Below are positions 26,622-36,554 of a DNA stretch of 64,000 bases, one piece after another. The translations under genes and the position numbers were made by a program. Below the pieces are notes generated by a model. That model ran no database searches, had not been told where the DNA came from, and worked only from the letters and a program-made list of their open reading frames with translations. The stretch covers positions 4,450,367-4,514,366 of the forward strand of contig NZ_JQLH01000001.1 in assembly GCF_000744105.1 (NCBI RefSeq), in the 5' to 3' direction. Positions within the stretch are counted from its first letter, which is position 1; each line of letters starts with the position of its first letter. Source of the DNA: Maribacter forsetii DSM 18668. GTDB taxonomy: Bacteria; Bacteroidota; Bacteroidia; Flavobacteriales; Flavobacteriaceae.

Positions 26622-29600
26622 ATGTTCAGTAAGTTTATAAAAAGACCGGTATTGGCTATTGTCATATCGGTGATAATCGTATTTGTAGGGTTGCTTTCCA
26701 TTAAGCAATTGCCTATTTCACAGTTCCCCGATATTGCGCCTACGACGGTCAATATCTTTATTGCCTACCCTGGTTCTAGTGCGGATGTTTTGGTAAAATC
26801 AACGCTTATTCCCTTAGAAACCGCTATCAACGGAGTGCAAGGTATGCGTTATATTGCATCAGATGCCACCAGTGCAGGCGAAGGTACACTCCGTATTATT
26901 TTTGAACCTGGCACAGACCCTAACCAAGCCGTGGTACGGGTAAAAACAAGAGTGGATCAAGTAATGCCTTTACTGCCGGAATTGGTACAAAGAGAAGGGG
27001 TAATCATTACTCCCGTACAGCCAAGTATGTTAATGTACGTCAACCTTTATAGTGATAATAGCGACGACCATGAGTTGTTTCTTTATAACTATGCCTATAC
27101 CAAAATGATTCCTGAAATTCAGCGAATTAATGGTATTGCAAGTGCTCAAATTTTAGGTAGCCGTAAATATGCCATGCGTGTTTGGTTAAAGCCTGACCGT
27201 ATGCGTGCCTACAATGTATCTGCTGAAGAAATTTTAGAAGCCATGGAAGAGCAAAGTATTTTGGCGCGCCCTGGTAGAATTGGGCAAAGCTCGGGTAAAA
27301 CTTCACAGTCGTTAGAATATGTGCTTCTCTACCAAGATAGGTATGACGAACCACAGCAGTACAAAGACATTATTTTAAAGGCAAACCCGGAGGGAGAAAT
27401 TTTGACCTTAGGTGAAGTTGCAGATGTAGAATTAGGTAGTGAGTTTTTTGATATCTACTCTAATCTTGATGGTAAACCCTCTGCCTCTATTGTCTTAAAA
27501 CAAACTTTTGGCAGTAATGCCAGCGATGTAATTGCCGAAGTAAAGGATAAATTGGCAGAGCTTAAGTCTGAGTTGCCAAGTGGAATGGATTACAAAATTA
27601 GTTATGATGTATCTAACTTCTTAAACGCATCTATAGAACAAGTGATACATACGTTAAGAGATGCTTTTATACTGGTTGCCATTGTTGTATTCCTGTTTTT
27701 AGGTGATTGGCGTTCTACGTTAATCCCTATTATTGCAGTACCTGTTTCCTTAATTGGTGCATTTTTTATCATGCAGTTATTTGGGCTCTCCATTAACCTA
27801 ATTACCCTGTTCGCTCTGGTGCTTGCCATTGGTATTGTGGTCGATGATGCTATTGTAGTAGTAGAAGCGGTGCATGCCAAAATGGAGGAAACGCACTTAG
27901 GTCCGTATGAAGCGGTAAAACTTGTGGTGAATGAAATTGGTGGTGCAATTATCGCCATTACTTTGGTGATGGTTTCCGTATTCGTACCTATTGCATTCAT
28001 GTCGGGACCTGTTGGTGTTTTCTACAGGCAATTTTCCATAACCATGGCGGGTTCCATTATACTTTCAGCCATTGTAGCATTGACATTGACACCAGTGCTT
28101 TGTGCCATGATTCTTAAAAACAATCACGGTAAGGAGCGTAAAAAATCACCTATCGATAAATTTATAGATTGGTTTAACCGAGGATTTGAGAAACTAACGG
28201 GCAAGTATGTTAAGGTGCTAAATAAAATAGTTGCCAGAAGGGTACTTACTTTCGGTATTCTAGGTGCGTTCTGTGTTGGTATTTTCTTTACTAACGAAAC
28301 ACTACCTGCAGGGTTTATACCCAACGAAGACCAAGGTATGATTTACGCTATTATTCAGACGCCGCCAGGTTCTACTTTAGAGCGTACGAATGATGTAGCT
28401 AGAAAACTGCAAATTATTTGTGAGGAGACCGAAGGTGTTGAATCTGTTTCTTCTTTAGCGGGTTATGAAATTATGACCGAGGGTCGTGGTTCTAATGCAG
28501 GTACCGTTTTAATTAACCTGAAACCATGGGGCGACCGCCATCATTCCGTTCATGAAATTATGGAAGAACTTGAGGAAGAAACTAAAGACCTCGGTGCTGT
28601 AATTGAATATTTTGAACCACCTGCCGTACCTGGTTTTGGTTCTTCTGGCGGATTTTCCATGCGTCTTTTAGATAAAACCGATGGAACGGATTATCACGAG
28701 TTTGAAAAGATAAATAATGAATTCATGGAAGCTTTATCCGAGCGTGATGAGCTTACCGGGTTATTTACGTTTTACTCCGCCAACTATCCGCAGTACGAGT
28801 TAAAAATCAATAATAAAATTGCGATGCAAAAAGGGGTTTCCATAGATAAAGCCATGGAAAACCTAAATATTCTTATTGGTAGTACTTACGAGCAAGGTTT
28901 TATTCGTTTCGGTAGATTCTTTAAAGTGTACACCCAAGCAGCACCAGAATATAGGGCTTTGCCTTCAGATTTAGAAAAGCTATTCGTGAAAAACGAGGAG
29001 GGTGAAATGGTACCGTATTCGGCGTTTATGTCCATGGAAAAGAAACTTGGACCTAACGAAATTACCCGTTACAACTTGTACAACTCGGCTTCTATTAGAG
29101 GGCTACCTGCAGAAGGTTATACTAGTGGCGATGCAATTGCTGCAATTAATGAGGTAGCAGAGCAAACACTGCCTAGAGGTTTTGATGTCGCTTGGGAAGG
29201 GTTGTCGTATGACGAGGCACAAAGAGGAAATGAATCTATTTATATATTCTTGGTGGTTTTAATTTTCGTGTACTTCGTGCTTGCAGCACAGTACGAGAGT
29301 TTTCTACTTCCGCTTGCCATAATTCTATCCTTACCTATTGGGGTGTTAGGCTCTTTCTTTATGCTGAAGACCATGGGGCTTGCCAATGATGTTTATGCAC
29401 AAATTGGTCTAATCATGCTCGTTGGACTTCTTGGTAAAAACGGGGTCCTTATTGTAGAATTTGCCGTGCAAAAACGACGACAAGGCAGTACAATTCTGGA
29501 ATCTGCCATTGAAGGGGCAAAAGTGCGTTTTAGACCCATTTTAATGACTTCATTTGCATTTATTGCTGGTCTTATTCCTTTAGTAATTGCACATGGTGCC

Positions 29601-29864
29601 GGGGCAATTGCCAATAAAACTATTGGTAGTTCTGCCATGGGTGGTATGCTTATGGGAACCTTGATTGGGGTACTTATTATCCCTGGTCTGTATTACATTT
29701 TTGCCAAAATGGCTGATGGTCGCGGACTTATTAAAGGAGAATCTGACGAGCCGGTTTCTGAAGAGTTTATAAGACTTAGCGAAGGCGAAAGTAAAACCCG
29801 ACAGAAACTTAGAGAGCTAAAACAAATGATTAAAAAACTAACCAAAAAAGAAGACAATGATTAA
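26622..29864 (+). CDS. HAE1-type RND efflux pump, inner-membrane subunit (second system)
   Basis: 1080 residues. AcrB-like, with the proton-relay pair D408-D409 in GIVVDDAIVVVEAVHAKMEE and the porter signature GFIPNEDQG. The tail after the last membrane helix is longer than in the first pump and very charged (Lys/Arg/Glu). It overlaps the next gene by 8 nt. HAE1 class by motif; substrate unknown. GC content looks a little higher than in system 1, which may reflect a different history, but I have not measured it. Confidence 0.95.
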   Translation: MFSKFIKRPVLAIVISVIIVFVGLLSIKQLPISQFPDIAPTTVNIFIAYPGSSADVLVKSTLIPLETAINGVQGMRYIASDATSAGEGTLRIIFEPGTDPNQAVVRVKTRVDQVMPLLPELVQREGVIITPVQPSMLMYVNLYSDNSDDHELFLYNYAYTKMIPEIQRINGIASAQILGSRKYAMRVWLKPDRMRAYNVSAEEILEAMEEQSILARPGRIGQSSGKTSQSLEYVLLYQDRYDEPQQYKDIILKANPEGEILTLGEVADVELGSEFFDIYSNLDGKPSASIVLKQTFGSNASDVIAEVKDKLAELKSELPSGMDYKISYDVSNFLNASIEQVIHTLRDAFILVAIVVFLFLGDWRSTLIPIIAVPVSLIGAFFIMQLFGLSINLITLFALVLAIGIVVDDAIVVVEAVHAKMEETHLGPYEAVKLVVNEIGGAIIAITLVMVSVFVPIAFMSGPVGVFYRQFSITMAGSIILSAIVALTLTPVLCAMILKNNHGKERKKSPIDKFIDWFNRGFEKLTGKYVKVLNKIVARRVLTFGILGAFCVGIFFTNETLPAGFIPNEDQGMIYAIIQTPPGSTLERTNDVARKLQIICEETEGVESVSSLAGYEIMTEGRGSNAGTVLINLKPWGDRHHSVHEIMEELEEETKDLGAVIEYFEPPAVPGFGSSGGFSMRLLDKTDGTDYHEFEKINNEFMEALSERDELTGLFTFYSANYPQYELKINNKIAMQKGVSIDKAMENLNILIGSTYEQGFIRFGRFFKVYTQAAPEYRALPSDLEKLFVKNEEGEMVPYSAFMSMEKKLGPNEITRYNLYNSASIRGLPAEGYTSGDAIAAINEVAEQTLPRGFDVAWEGLSYDEAQRGNESIYIFLVVLIFVYFVLAAQYESFLLPLAIILSLPIGVLGSFFMLKTMGLANDVYAQIGLIMLVGLLGKNGVLIVEFAVQKRRQGSTILESAIEGAKVRFRPILMTSFAFIAGLIPLVIAHGAGAIANKTIGSSAMGGMLMGTLIGVLIIPGLYYIFAKMADGRGLIKGESDEPVSEEFIRLSEGESKTRQKLRELKQMIKKLTKKEDND

Positions 29865-31305
29865 AGTTATAAAACCCATAAAGCATGGAAAATTGCTTTT
29901 CGTGCTTCTAATACAAATAGGCTTTTTCTATTCTTGTGCACCCACAAGAATATTGAAAAAGGCAAATAAAAATCTGCCAGATAATTATGCACAACAACTG
30001 GCAGATACGACTAATAGCGCGCAATTAAAATGGAGAGATTTCTTTAACGATGAAAACCTCATCAAATTAATTGATACTGCCTTGGTCAATAATCAAGAGT
30101 TACGCATTATGATGCAACAAATAGATGTTGCTCAAAATGAAGTAAAGGCTAGAAAAGGAGAATACCTGCCTTTTGTAAACTATGGTGTAAGTGCCGAAGT
30201 TGAAAAAGTGGGTGAATATACCCGTGATGGTGCTGTAGAACAAAATCTGGTTATTAAAGACGGGGAAGAGTTTCCCGATCCTTTAACGGACTACTCAGCC
30301 GGACTTTTTGCTACTTGGGAACTTGATGTTTGGAAGAAACTTCGCAACTCTAAAAAGGCTGCTGCACTTGAATATTTATCTACCATTGAGGGTAAAAACT
30401 TTATGGTAACTAGATTAATTGCCGAGATAGCCGATTCTTATTATGAGTTGATTGCCTTAGACAATCAATTAGCCATTATTGAGCAAAATTTAGAGCTACA
30501 AGGCAATGCCCTAAAAATGGTCCGATTGCAAAAAGAAGCAGCGCGTGCCACCGAGCTTGCCGTTAGAAGGTTTGAAGCAGAGGTATTAAAAAACCAAAGC
30601 CATAAGTTTGAAGTGCAACAAGAAGTTGTTGAAATGGAAAACAAAATTAATTTCTTAATCGGTAGACAACCGCAACCAATTGCCCGTAGTTCTAATGGTT
30701 TTATTGAAACTGAAATGGACACCGTTTTTTCCGGTATTCCATCGCAATTGCTTTTAAACAGACCAGATATTAGACAGGCAGAATTTGAACTAGAGGCTGC
30801 CAAGCTAAATATCAAAGTAGCAAGAGCTAATTTTTATCCTTCTATTGGGTTAAAAGCAGGTATTGGTCTGTCGGCATTTAAAGCCAAGTATCTAACGGAA
30901 ACACCAGAATCACTTTTATACAGTGTGGTTGGCGATGTTGTTGGTCCTTTAATTAATAGAAATGCTATTAAAGCGGCATATAATACAGCAAACTCCAAAC
31001 AGATACAAGCAGTATATGAGTATGAAAAAGCAATTTTAGGCGGATATATAGAAGTGGTGAATCAGCTTTCTAAAATGGAAAACCTTAAACGGAGTTATGA
31101 CCTGAAGGAAAACCAAGTAAAGGCTTTGACAGAATCTATAGATTTATCTACACGGTTATTTCAATCGGCTAGAATTGAATATATAGAAGTATTGCTTACA
31201 CAGCGTGAAGCTTTAGAATCTAAAATGGAATTGGTAGAAACTAAAAAAGACCAGTTAATGGCAAGAGTAAATGTTTACCAAGCCCTAGGTGGCGGGTGGA
31301 ATTAG
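29857..31305 (+). CDS. TolC-like outer-membrane efflux channel lipoprotein (second system)
   Basis: 482 residues. Lipobox FYSC with Cys27. Two OEP helical repeats, the RPDIRQAEFELEAAKLNIK motif, and the terminal VYQALGGGWN characteristic of NodT-type channels. The start overlaps the pump stop by 8 nt, showing translational coupling. A strong terminator follows 15 nt after the stop. No regulator gene directly flanks this operon. Confidence 0.93.
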   Translation: MIKVIKPIKHGKLLFVLLIQIGFFYSCAPTRILKKANKNLPDNYAQQLADTTNSAQLKWRDFFNDENLIKLIDTALVNNQELRIMMQQIDVAQNEVKARKGEYLPFVNYGVSAEVEKVGEYTRDGAVEQNLVIKDGEEFPDPLTDYSAGLFATWELDVWKKLRNSKKAAALEYLSTIEGKNFMVTRLIAEIADSYYELIALDNQLAIIEQNLELQGNALKMVRLQKEAARATELAVRRFEAEVLKNQSHKFEVQQEVVEMENKINFLIGRQPQPIARSSNGFIETEMDTVFSGIPSQLLLNRPDIRQAEFELEAAKLNIKVARANFYPSIGLKAGIGLSAFKAKYLTETPESLLYSVVGDVVGPLINRNAIKAAYNTANSKQIQAVYEYEKAILGGYIEVVNQLSKMENLKRSYDLKENQVKALTESIDLSTRLFQSARIEYIEVLLTQREALESKMELVETKKDQLMARVNVYQALGGGWN

Positions 31306-31320
31306 TGGCTCTTTAATCTT

Positions 31321-31370
31321 AAAAACTAAAACCCTAATATGAAAATATTTATATTAGGGTTTTAGTTTTT
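31321..31370 (+). terminator. Strong intrinsic terminator of efflux operon 2
   Basis: Perfect 20-bp stem (31321-31340 with 31351-31370) around a 10-nt loop. The 3' arm ends in five T. The remaining bases to 31559 show no gene. Confidence 0.85.
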
Positions 31371-31559
31371 ACATACATTTTGAACATTTTTCGATTTTTT
31401 ATGTTGAACGTTTTATATCGAATCAAAACTATAAATAGTGATTACTTAAACACAAATGCTAATCTGCTCGTAAAATTATTTTCATAACAGGTATTTTTTT
31501 AGCTTTATACCAAATTGCTATGAAAAAGAAATTTTAATTACCCATCTAAACTACACGTA

Positions 31560-32084
31560 ATGATAGAATTAAAAGATTATGACAATGCCGTAATCAAGTT
31601 TAGAAATAGTTTAAACTTTACCATGTTACCTGTTTTATCTTGGGACTTCTACGCTTCAAATTATGAAGACATTAAACAAATTGAAGAAGATGCCGTTTCG
31701 CTGTCAAACTTGGTTTCTGCTCATTCTTGGAATATTGACACTAACTTATTAGATGAAAAGTTCAAAGCGCAGAAGAATGTTGTAGTCGTTACAGATACCA
31801 AATTAAATATTGTTTTTGCTACACAGAACATGTGGAACATGAGCCAGTATCATCCGGAAGAAATTATAGGTAAAACGCCTAAAATGTTTCAAGGTAATTT
31901 GACCAATCCTTCTACATTGAAAATTGTTTCTGATGCCATAAAAGAAAAGATACCTTTTGAGGTTACTATTGTCAATTACAGAAAAGATGGTTCTACCTAT
32001 AACTGTTGGATTCAAGGAAAACCTATTTTTGACAAAAAAGGTGAAATCGTTAATTTCATTGCCTTTGAAAAAGAAGTTGCCTAA
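31560..32084 (+). CDS. PAS-domain protein, LOV-like without the photoactive cysteine
   Basis: 174 residues, soluble. Residues about 1-70 are helical and not recognised; about 72-172 are a single PAS domain with no output domain. The sequence follows the LOV pattern GxNCRFLQ...NYRKDG...PIxD closely. At the flavin-cysteine position it reads GKTPKMFQG (104-112), with Pro107 where LOV has Cys. Gln111 and the Asn of NYRKDG are kept. It may bind a flavin or other ligand without forming the photo-adduct, or simply be a protein-interaction PAS. Monocistronic, convergent with pyk. Confidence 0.85.
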   Translation: MIELKDYDNAVIKFRNSLNFTMLPVLSWDFYASNYEDIKQIEEDAVSLSNLVSAHSWNIDTNLLDEKFKAQKNVVVVTDTKLNIVFATQNMWNMSQYHPEEIIGKTPKMFQGNLTNPSTLKIVSDAIKEKIPFEVTIVNYRKDGSTYNCWIQGKPIFDKKGEIVNFIAFEKEVA

Positions 32085-32101
32085 CAGGAAAATCAAAACA
32101 T

Positions 32102-32139
32102 AAAAAAAAGGGTCGCTATAATTAGCGACCCTTTTTTTA
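32102..32139. terminator. Bidirectional intrinsic terminator between PAS gene and pyk
   Basis: GGGTCGCTA (32110-32118) pairs perfectly with TAGCGACCC (32123-32131). It is flanked by eight A before and seven T after, so it works for both convergent transcripts. Confidence 0.9.
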
Positions 32140-32161
32140 TAAACCATTTACTGAAATCTAA

Positions 32162-33604
32162 TTAAATATCACCAGATTCTATTTCACTTACCCTTAAGGT
32201 ATTTACCATACCTTTATCTTTAATAGGCATTGCCGCAAGGCTAATGATCATATCCCCTATTTGCAAGTAACCTTTATTGAAAGCGATACGGTTTACATCA
32301 TCAACAGTATCATCGGTAGATACAAATTTATCATAGTAAAAAGCTTTCACTCCCCATAACAAATTCAATTGCGTTAGTATTCTTCTATTTGATGTAAATA
32401 CCAAAATATGTGCACTTGGTCTCCAAGCAGAAATCTGAAAAGCTGTATATCCACTATTCGTTAAGGTTGAAATTGCTTTCGCCTTAATATCGTTTGCCAT
32501 TGTAGCGGCATGGTAACAGATAGATTTAGTGATAAATCTTTTTGTACGAATATGTGGTGGATCATGTGGTACATGAATTAAATCTGAGCCTTCTACACTC
32601 TCTAAAATGCTTGACATTTTTTCAATAACCTGTACAGGGTAATTACCAACAGAAGTTTCACCTGATAACATTACGGCATCTGCACCATCCATTACTGAAT
32701 TGGCAACATCGTTCACCTCTGCCCTTGTTGGCGTAAGGCTAGTAATCATTGTCTCCATCATTTGGGTTGCGATAATTACAGGTATTCTAGCTTTCTTAGC
32801 TCTTAGAACCAACTGTTTTTGAATCAACGGAACCTCATGTGCCGGAACTTCAACACCTAAATCTCCACGAGCTACCATTAAACCATCACAATAAGCAACA
32901 ATTTTATCAATATTTTCCACTGCCTCTGGCTTCTCGATTTTAGCAATAATTGGAATTTTATGCTCAGAATGCTTATTGATGATATTTTGAAGATCTATTA
33001 AATCTTGACTAAAACGAACAAAAGAAAGTGCGATCCAATCCACCTCTAAAGAAATAGCGAATTCAGCATCTTTAATATCTTTAGTAGTAAGTGCCGGTAA
33101 AGAGATATTGGTATTTGGTAAGTTAACACCCTTCTTAGACTTTAATGGTCCACCTTGTATTACCTTGGCCAAAACCTCGTCTTCTCCATTGGTCTTAACA
33201 ACTTCGAACATTAATTTACCATCATCTAAAAGAATACGCTCCCCAGCTTTTACATCTCTTGGGAATTCTTTGTAGTTCATGTAAACACGTTCGGCAGAAC
33301 CTTCAAAAGGCTCACCCGTTACAAATGTTATTTCATCACCTGGGCTAACTACAACGTCACCTGCCATTACGCCTACACGTAATTTTGGTCCTTGTAAATC
33401 TGCTAAAATAGAAGTATTGGTATCCATTTCATCATTTAACTCACGTATCATACTTACACGCTCTTTTACATCATCGTAATCTGCATGAGAAAAGTTAATT
33501 CTGAATACATCTACTCCTGCATCAATCATGCTCCTGAGTACCTCTTTCTTGCTCGTTGCAGGACCCAATGTCGCTACAATTTTCGTCTTTTTTACAGTTG
33601 GCAT
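32162..33604 (-). CDS. pyk: Pyruvate kinase
   Basis: 480 residues. Converts phosphoenolpyruvate and ADP to pyruvate and ATP in glycolysis. The N-terminus TKIVATLGPATSKKE, the catalytic Lys segment IPIIAKIEKPEAVENI, the metal-binding VARGDLGVEVP and the TPTRAEVNDVANSVMDG block are all intact. The C-terminal domain is normal length. It lies 2 nt after the IPExxxVDY gene, with which it is surely co-transcribed. This pairing is usual in Flavobacteriaceae. Confidence 0.97.
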   Translation of the reverse strand: MPTVKKTKIVATLGPATSKKEVLRSMIDAGVDVFRINFSHADYDDVKERVSMIRELNDEMDTNTSILADLQGPKLRVGVMAGDVVVSPGDEITFVTGEPFEGSAERVYMNYKEFPRDVKAGERILLDDGKLMFEVVKTNGEDEVLAKVIQGGPLKSKKGVNLPNTNISLPALTTKDIKDAEFAISLEVDWIALSFVRFSQDLIDLQNIINKHSEHKIPIIAKIEKPEAVENIDKIVAYCDGLMVARGDLGVEVPAHEVPLIQKQLVLRAKKARIPVIIATQMMETMITSLTPTRAEVNDVANSVMDGADAVMLSGETSVGNYPVQVIEKMSSILESVEGSDLIHVPHDPPHIRTKRFITKSICYHAATMANDIKAKAISTLTNSGYTAFQISAWRPSAHILVFTSNRRILTQLNLLWGVKAFYYDKFVSTDDTVDDVNRIAFNKGYLQIGDMIISLAAMPIKDKGMVNTLRVSEIESGDI

Positions 33605-33606
33605 AT

Positions 33607-34071
33607 TTAAAAAATTAGATTGTTCTTTGATTTTAGTTTGTCAGTACTTATTTCATATGCTGCCATAACTCTAGGCAACATTAATATGTTCTTTATTAAG
33701 GAGTTGATGTCAACATCCTTCTCTGTTTCTATTTTTAATAGATAGTCAACATCCTTATACTCAGGTATGAGCCTAGGCATTTTATATGTTGTTTCATTCT
33801 TAAACAAATCGTCATGAACTATGAGCTCTTTTTCAGTACTGTGATTGGCAATCAATACCCAATACATATCATTATACTCATCTTCCCAATCAAATATGGG
33901 AAACGATTTATTCTCGTCAAGAATAAAATTTTTTTTTGCTCTTACAAATTTTGCCTTAATAGTTTTATTTAAGCCGTAGGCCAATGCAAAATCTTCTAAG
34001 GTAGTGTGTAAAGCTATAAGGCTAAAAGATTCATCATAAAAATCATCATTTATTTTATAAGTCGTAGCCAT
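33607..34071 (-). CDS. IPExxxVDY family protein
   Basis: 154 residues. The family-naming motif is seen as IPEYKDVDY (about residues 103-111). The rest is soluble, with an aromatic- and acid-rich middle (FDWEDEYNDMYW). The family is restricted to Bacteroidota, usually sits directly upstream of pyk as here, and has no established function. A metabolic or regulatory link to pyruvate kinase is inference from the two-base spacing. Confidence 0.9.
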   Translation of the reverse strand: MATTYKINDDFYDESFSLIALHTTLEDFALAYGLNKTIKAKFVRAKKNFILDENKSFPIFDWEDEYNDMYWVLIANHSTEKELIVHDDLFKNETTYKMPRLIPEYKDVDYLLKIETEKDVDINSLIKNILMLPRVMAAYEISTDKLKSKNNLIF

Positions 34072-34186
34072 ACTTCAACAAAAGGGTAAATATAGAACTT
34101 CTAAGCTATAAAGCCTAGTCAGATAAATTGATAAAAACACATTAAAAGTTAATAAAATGTTAGCTTTCTATCAATTTGTTAAATGA

Positions 34187-34921
34187 TTAATTGCTCATCT
34201 TATCCTGTAGCGCAAAAAAGGCTCTTTTAGAAGCTCTTTCTTCAGCTTTCTTCTTTGAGGTTGCCCTTGCTTTTGCTACGACGTTACCCCCTATTGAAAG
34301 TCTAACGGCAAAATGTTTTAAGGGATCGTTGCCGGTATCTTCATACACATCAAAATCAAAAGTTTTCTTTTTCTTCTGACACCATTCAATTACCAAGCTC
34401 TTATAACTAATTACCCTACCTTCTAATTGCTCAATATCAACATAAGGATCTATGACCCTTTTATTAATAAATTTTTCACAATATTTATAACCACGATCCA
34501 GGTAAATTGCGCCCACTAAGGCTTCGAACACATTACCATGAATATTTTGACCAAAGTGCGATCTTGGTATTCTACTTTCTACAAAATTAATCAACCCAAG
34601 GTCTTTACCCAGTTCATTTAAATGTTCTCTACTAACAATCTTAGAGCGCATTTTAGTTAGATAACCTTCATCACCTTCAGGAACTTCACTGTAAAGATGC
34701 TTAGAAATTATGGTGCCTAGCATAGAATCCCCTAAGAATTCTAACCGTTCATAATTCATAGCATTACCCTCTTCATCTTTTTTATTCATTGACCTATGAA
34801 GAAAGGCTTTCTTATAAATTGATAAGGTTTTAGGCTTAAATCCTAAAATCTTGGTAATTCCCAAAAAAAAATCCCCATCCTCTTTTGGATGGGAATTAAA
34901 TAAGTTTGTGGGAAACGACAT
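34187..34921 (-). CDS. rnc: Ribonuclease III
   Basis: 244 residues. Cleaves double-stranded RNA, including rRNA precursors. The RNase III signature ERLEFLGDSMLG (about 53-64) and the second acidic site (FEALVGAIYLDRG) are intact. A dsRNA-binding domain follows (about 168-240, ending KKKAEERASKRAFFAL). Family members here have a short N-terminal extension. It starts 8 nt after the fabF stop on the same strand, the common acpP-fabF-rnc order. Confidence 0.96.
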   Translation of the reverse strand: MSFPTNLFNSHPKEDGDFFLGITKILGFKPKTLSIYKKAFLHRSMNKKDEEGNAMNYERLEFLGDSMLGTIISKHLYSEVPEGDEGYLTKMRSKIVSREHLNELGKDLGLINFVESRIPRSHFGQNIHGNVFEALVGAIYLDRGYKYCEKFINKRVIDPYVDIEQLEGRVISYKSLVIEWCQKKKKTFDFDVYEDTGNDPLKHFAVRLSIGGNVVAKARATSKKKAEERASKRAFFALQDKMSN

Positions 34922-34929
34922 AAAACTAA

Positions 34930-36180
34930 TTAATCGATTTTCTTAAAAACTACACATGCATTGTGTCCGCCAAAACCAAATGTGTTACTCATAGCAACTT
35001 TAACATCTCGTTTTTGAGCTTTGTTCAATGTAAGGTTTAAACTAGGATCTATATTCTCATCTACCGTGGTATGGTTAATTGTTGGTGGTACAACACCATG
35101 TTCCATAGCCAATATTGAAGCGATTGCTTCAATAGCGCCCGCCGCACCTAATAAGTGACCGGTCATAGACTTGGTAGAATTGATATTTATTTTCTTGGCA
35201 TGCTCACCAAATACCTTGGTAATTGCCTTAAGTTCCGCAACATCACCTAAAGGTGTAGAAGTACCATGTGTATTTATGGCATCTACATCTTCAATTGACA
35301 TTCCTGCATCTCTTAAACAGTTTTCCATTACCCTGACTACACCAATACCATCTGGGTGTGGCGCAGTCATATGGTAAGCATCACTTGACATACCGCCACC
35401 TGCTACTTCCGCATATATTTTTGCTCCTCTTGCAACTGCATGTTCATACTCTTCAAGAACCAAAGCTCCTGCTCCTTCTCCTAAAACAAAACCGTCTCTG
35501 GTTGCATCAAAAGGTCTTGAAGCCGTTTCAGGACTATCATTTCTTGTAGACAATGCGTGCATTGCTCCAAAACCACCCATACCTGCAATAGTTACAGCTG
35601 CTTCACTACCACCTGTTACAATAACATCACAATGACCTAAACGTATATAGTTTAAGGCATCTATCATTGCATTGGCCGAAGAGGCACATGCTGAAACTGT
35701 TGTATAGTTAGGACCCATAAAACCATGTTTTATAGATATGTTACCCGGTGCTATATCAGCAATCATCTTTGGTATAAAGAATGGATTGAATCTTGGTGTA
35801 CCATCACCATTGGCAAAATTCATGACCTCGTTCTGGAAAGTTTCCAATCCTCCAATTCCTGCTCCCCAAATTACACCAACACGAAATTTATCTACTTTTT
35901 CTAAATCTAATTTAGAGTCAAGAATAGCTTCGTCAGAAGATACAAGAGCATACTGTGCAAATCTATCTAACTTACGTCCTTCTTTTCTTTCAAAGTGATC
36001 TTCCGTCTTGTAATTCTTTAGCTCACATGCGAATTTTACTTTGAACTTTTCTGTATCGTAATAAGTAATTGGAGCTGAGCCACTTTTACCGTTGACCAGT
36101 GCATTCCAATACTCTTCAATATTATTACCTATTGGGGTAAGTGCCCCCAAACCTGTAACTACAACTCGCTTTAACTGCAT
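34930..36180 (-). CDS. fabF: Beta-ketoacyl-ACP synthase II
   Basis: 416 residues, usual length. Condenses malonyl-ACP with acyl-ACP in fatty acid elongation. The nucleophile Cys is in TVSACASSANAMIDAL (near residue 163). The catalytic histidines are in NTHGTSTPLGD and STKSMTGHLLGAAG. It follows acpP by 107 nt that contain a terminator-like hairpin. Its start gives the standard MQLKRVVVTGLGALTPIGN terminus. Confidence 0.97.
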   Translation of the reverse strand: MQLKRVVVTGLGALTPIGNNIEEYWNALVNGKSGSAPITYYDTEKFKVKFACELKNYKTEDHFERKEGRKLDRFAQYALVSSDEAILDSKLDLEKVDKFRVGVIWGAGIGGLETFQNEVMNFANGDGTPRFNPFFIPKMIADIAPGNISIKHGFMGPNYTTVSACASSANAMIDALNYIRLGHCDVIVTGGSEAAVTIAGMGGFGAMHALSTRNDSPETASRPFDATRDGFVLGEGAGALVLEEYEHAVARGAKIYAEVAGGGMSSDAYHMTAPHPDGIGVVRVMENCLRDAGMSIEDVDAINTHGTSTPLGDVAELKAITKVFGEHAKKININSTKSMTGHLLGAAGAIEAIASILAMEHGVVPPTINHTTVDENIDPSLNLTLNKAQKRDVKVAMSNTFGFGGHNACVVFKKID

Positions 36181-36225
36181 TTAACTTTATATTTGTTTAA
36201 ATCTAAACCAAGCGTAAATTAAAAA

Positions 36226-36263
36226 AAATTATCCATGCGGAGCGTTTACCACATGGATAATTT
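36226..36263 (-). terminator. Hairpin between acpP and fabF (terminator/attenuator)
   Basis: Perfect 12-bp inverted repeat (36226-36237 with 36252-36263) around a 14-nt loop. On the minus strand, the direction of acpP transcription, it is followed by about eight T. It should stop part of the acpP transcripts and so lower fabF-rnc expression relative to acpP. Confidence 0.75.
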
Positions 36264-36287
36264 GAATTCTATTTAAGAAAACATGTT

Positions 36288-36521
36288 TTACTTCGCTTCT
36301 TCTATATAGCTGATGGCTTGACCAACAGTTGCGATATTCTCAGCTTGATCGTCTGGAATTTGAATATCAAATTCTTTTTCGAACTCCATTATCAACTCTA
36401 CTGTGTCTAATGAATCTGCGCCTAAATCGTTAGTAAAGCTAGCCTCGGTTACCACTTCGTTCTCATCAACTCCTAATTTATCTACGATGATAGCTTTAAC
36501 TCTTGATGCAATGTCTGACAT
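36288..36521 (-). CDS. acpP: Acyl carrier protein
   Basis: 77-residue acidic protein. Phosphopantetheine is attached to Ser37 within LGADSLDTVELIMEFEKEF. Carries acyl chains for fatty acid synthesis, the substrate of FabF encoded next. Single short gene with its own promoter and a hairpin after it, which suits its need for high expression. Confidence 0.98.
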   Translation of the reverse strand: MSDIASRVKAIIVDKLGVDENEVVTEASFTNDLGADSLDTVELIMEFEKEFDIQIPDDQAENIATVGQAISYIEEAK

Positions 36522-36554
36522 AATAATATTTGTTTTAAAAATTTAAATTGAAGG

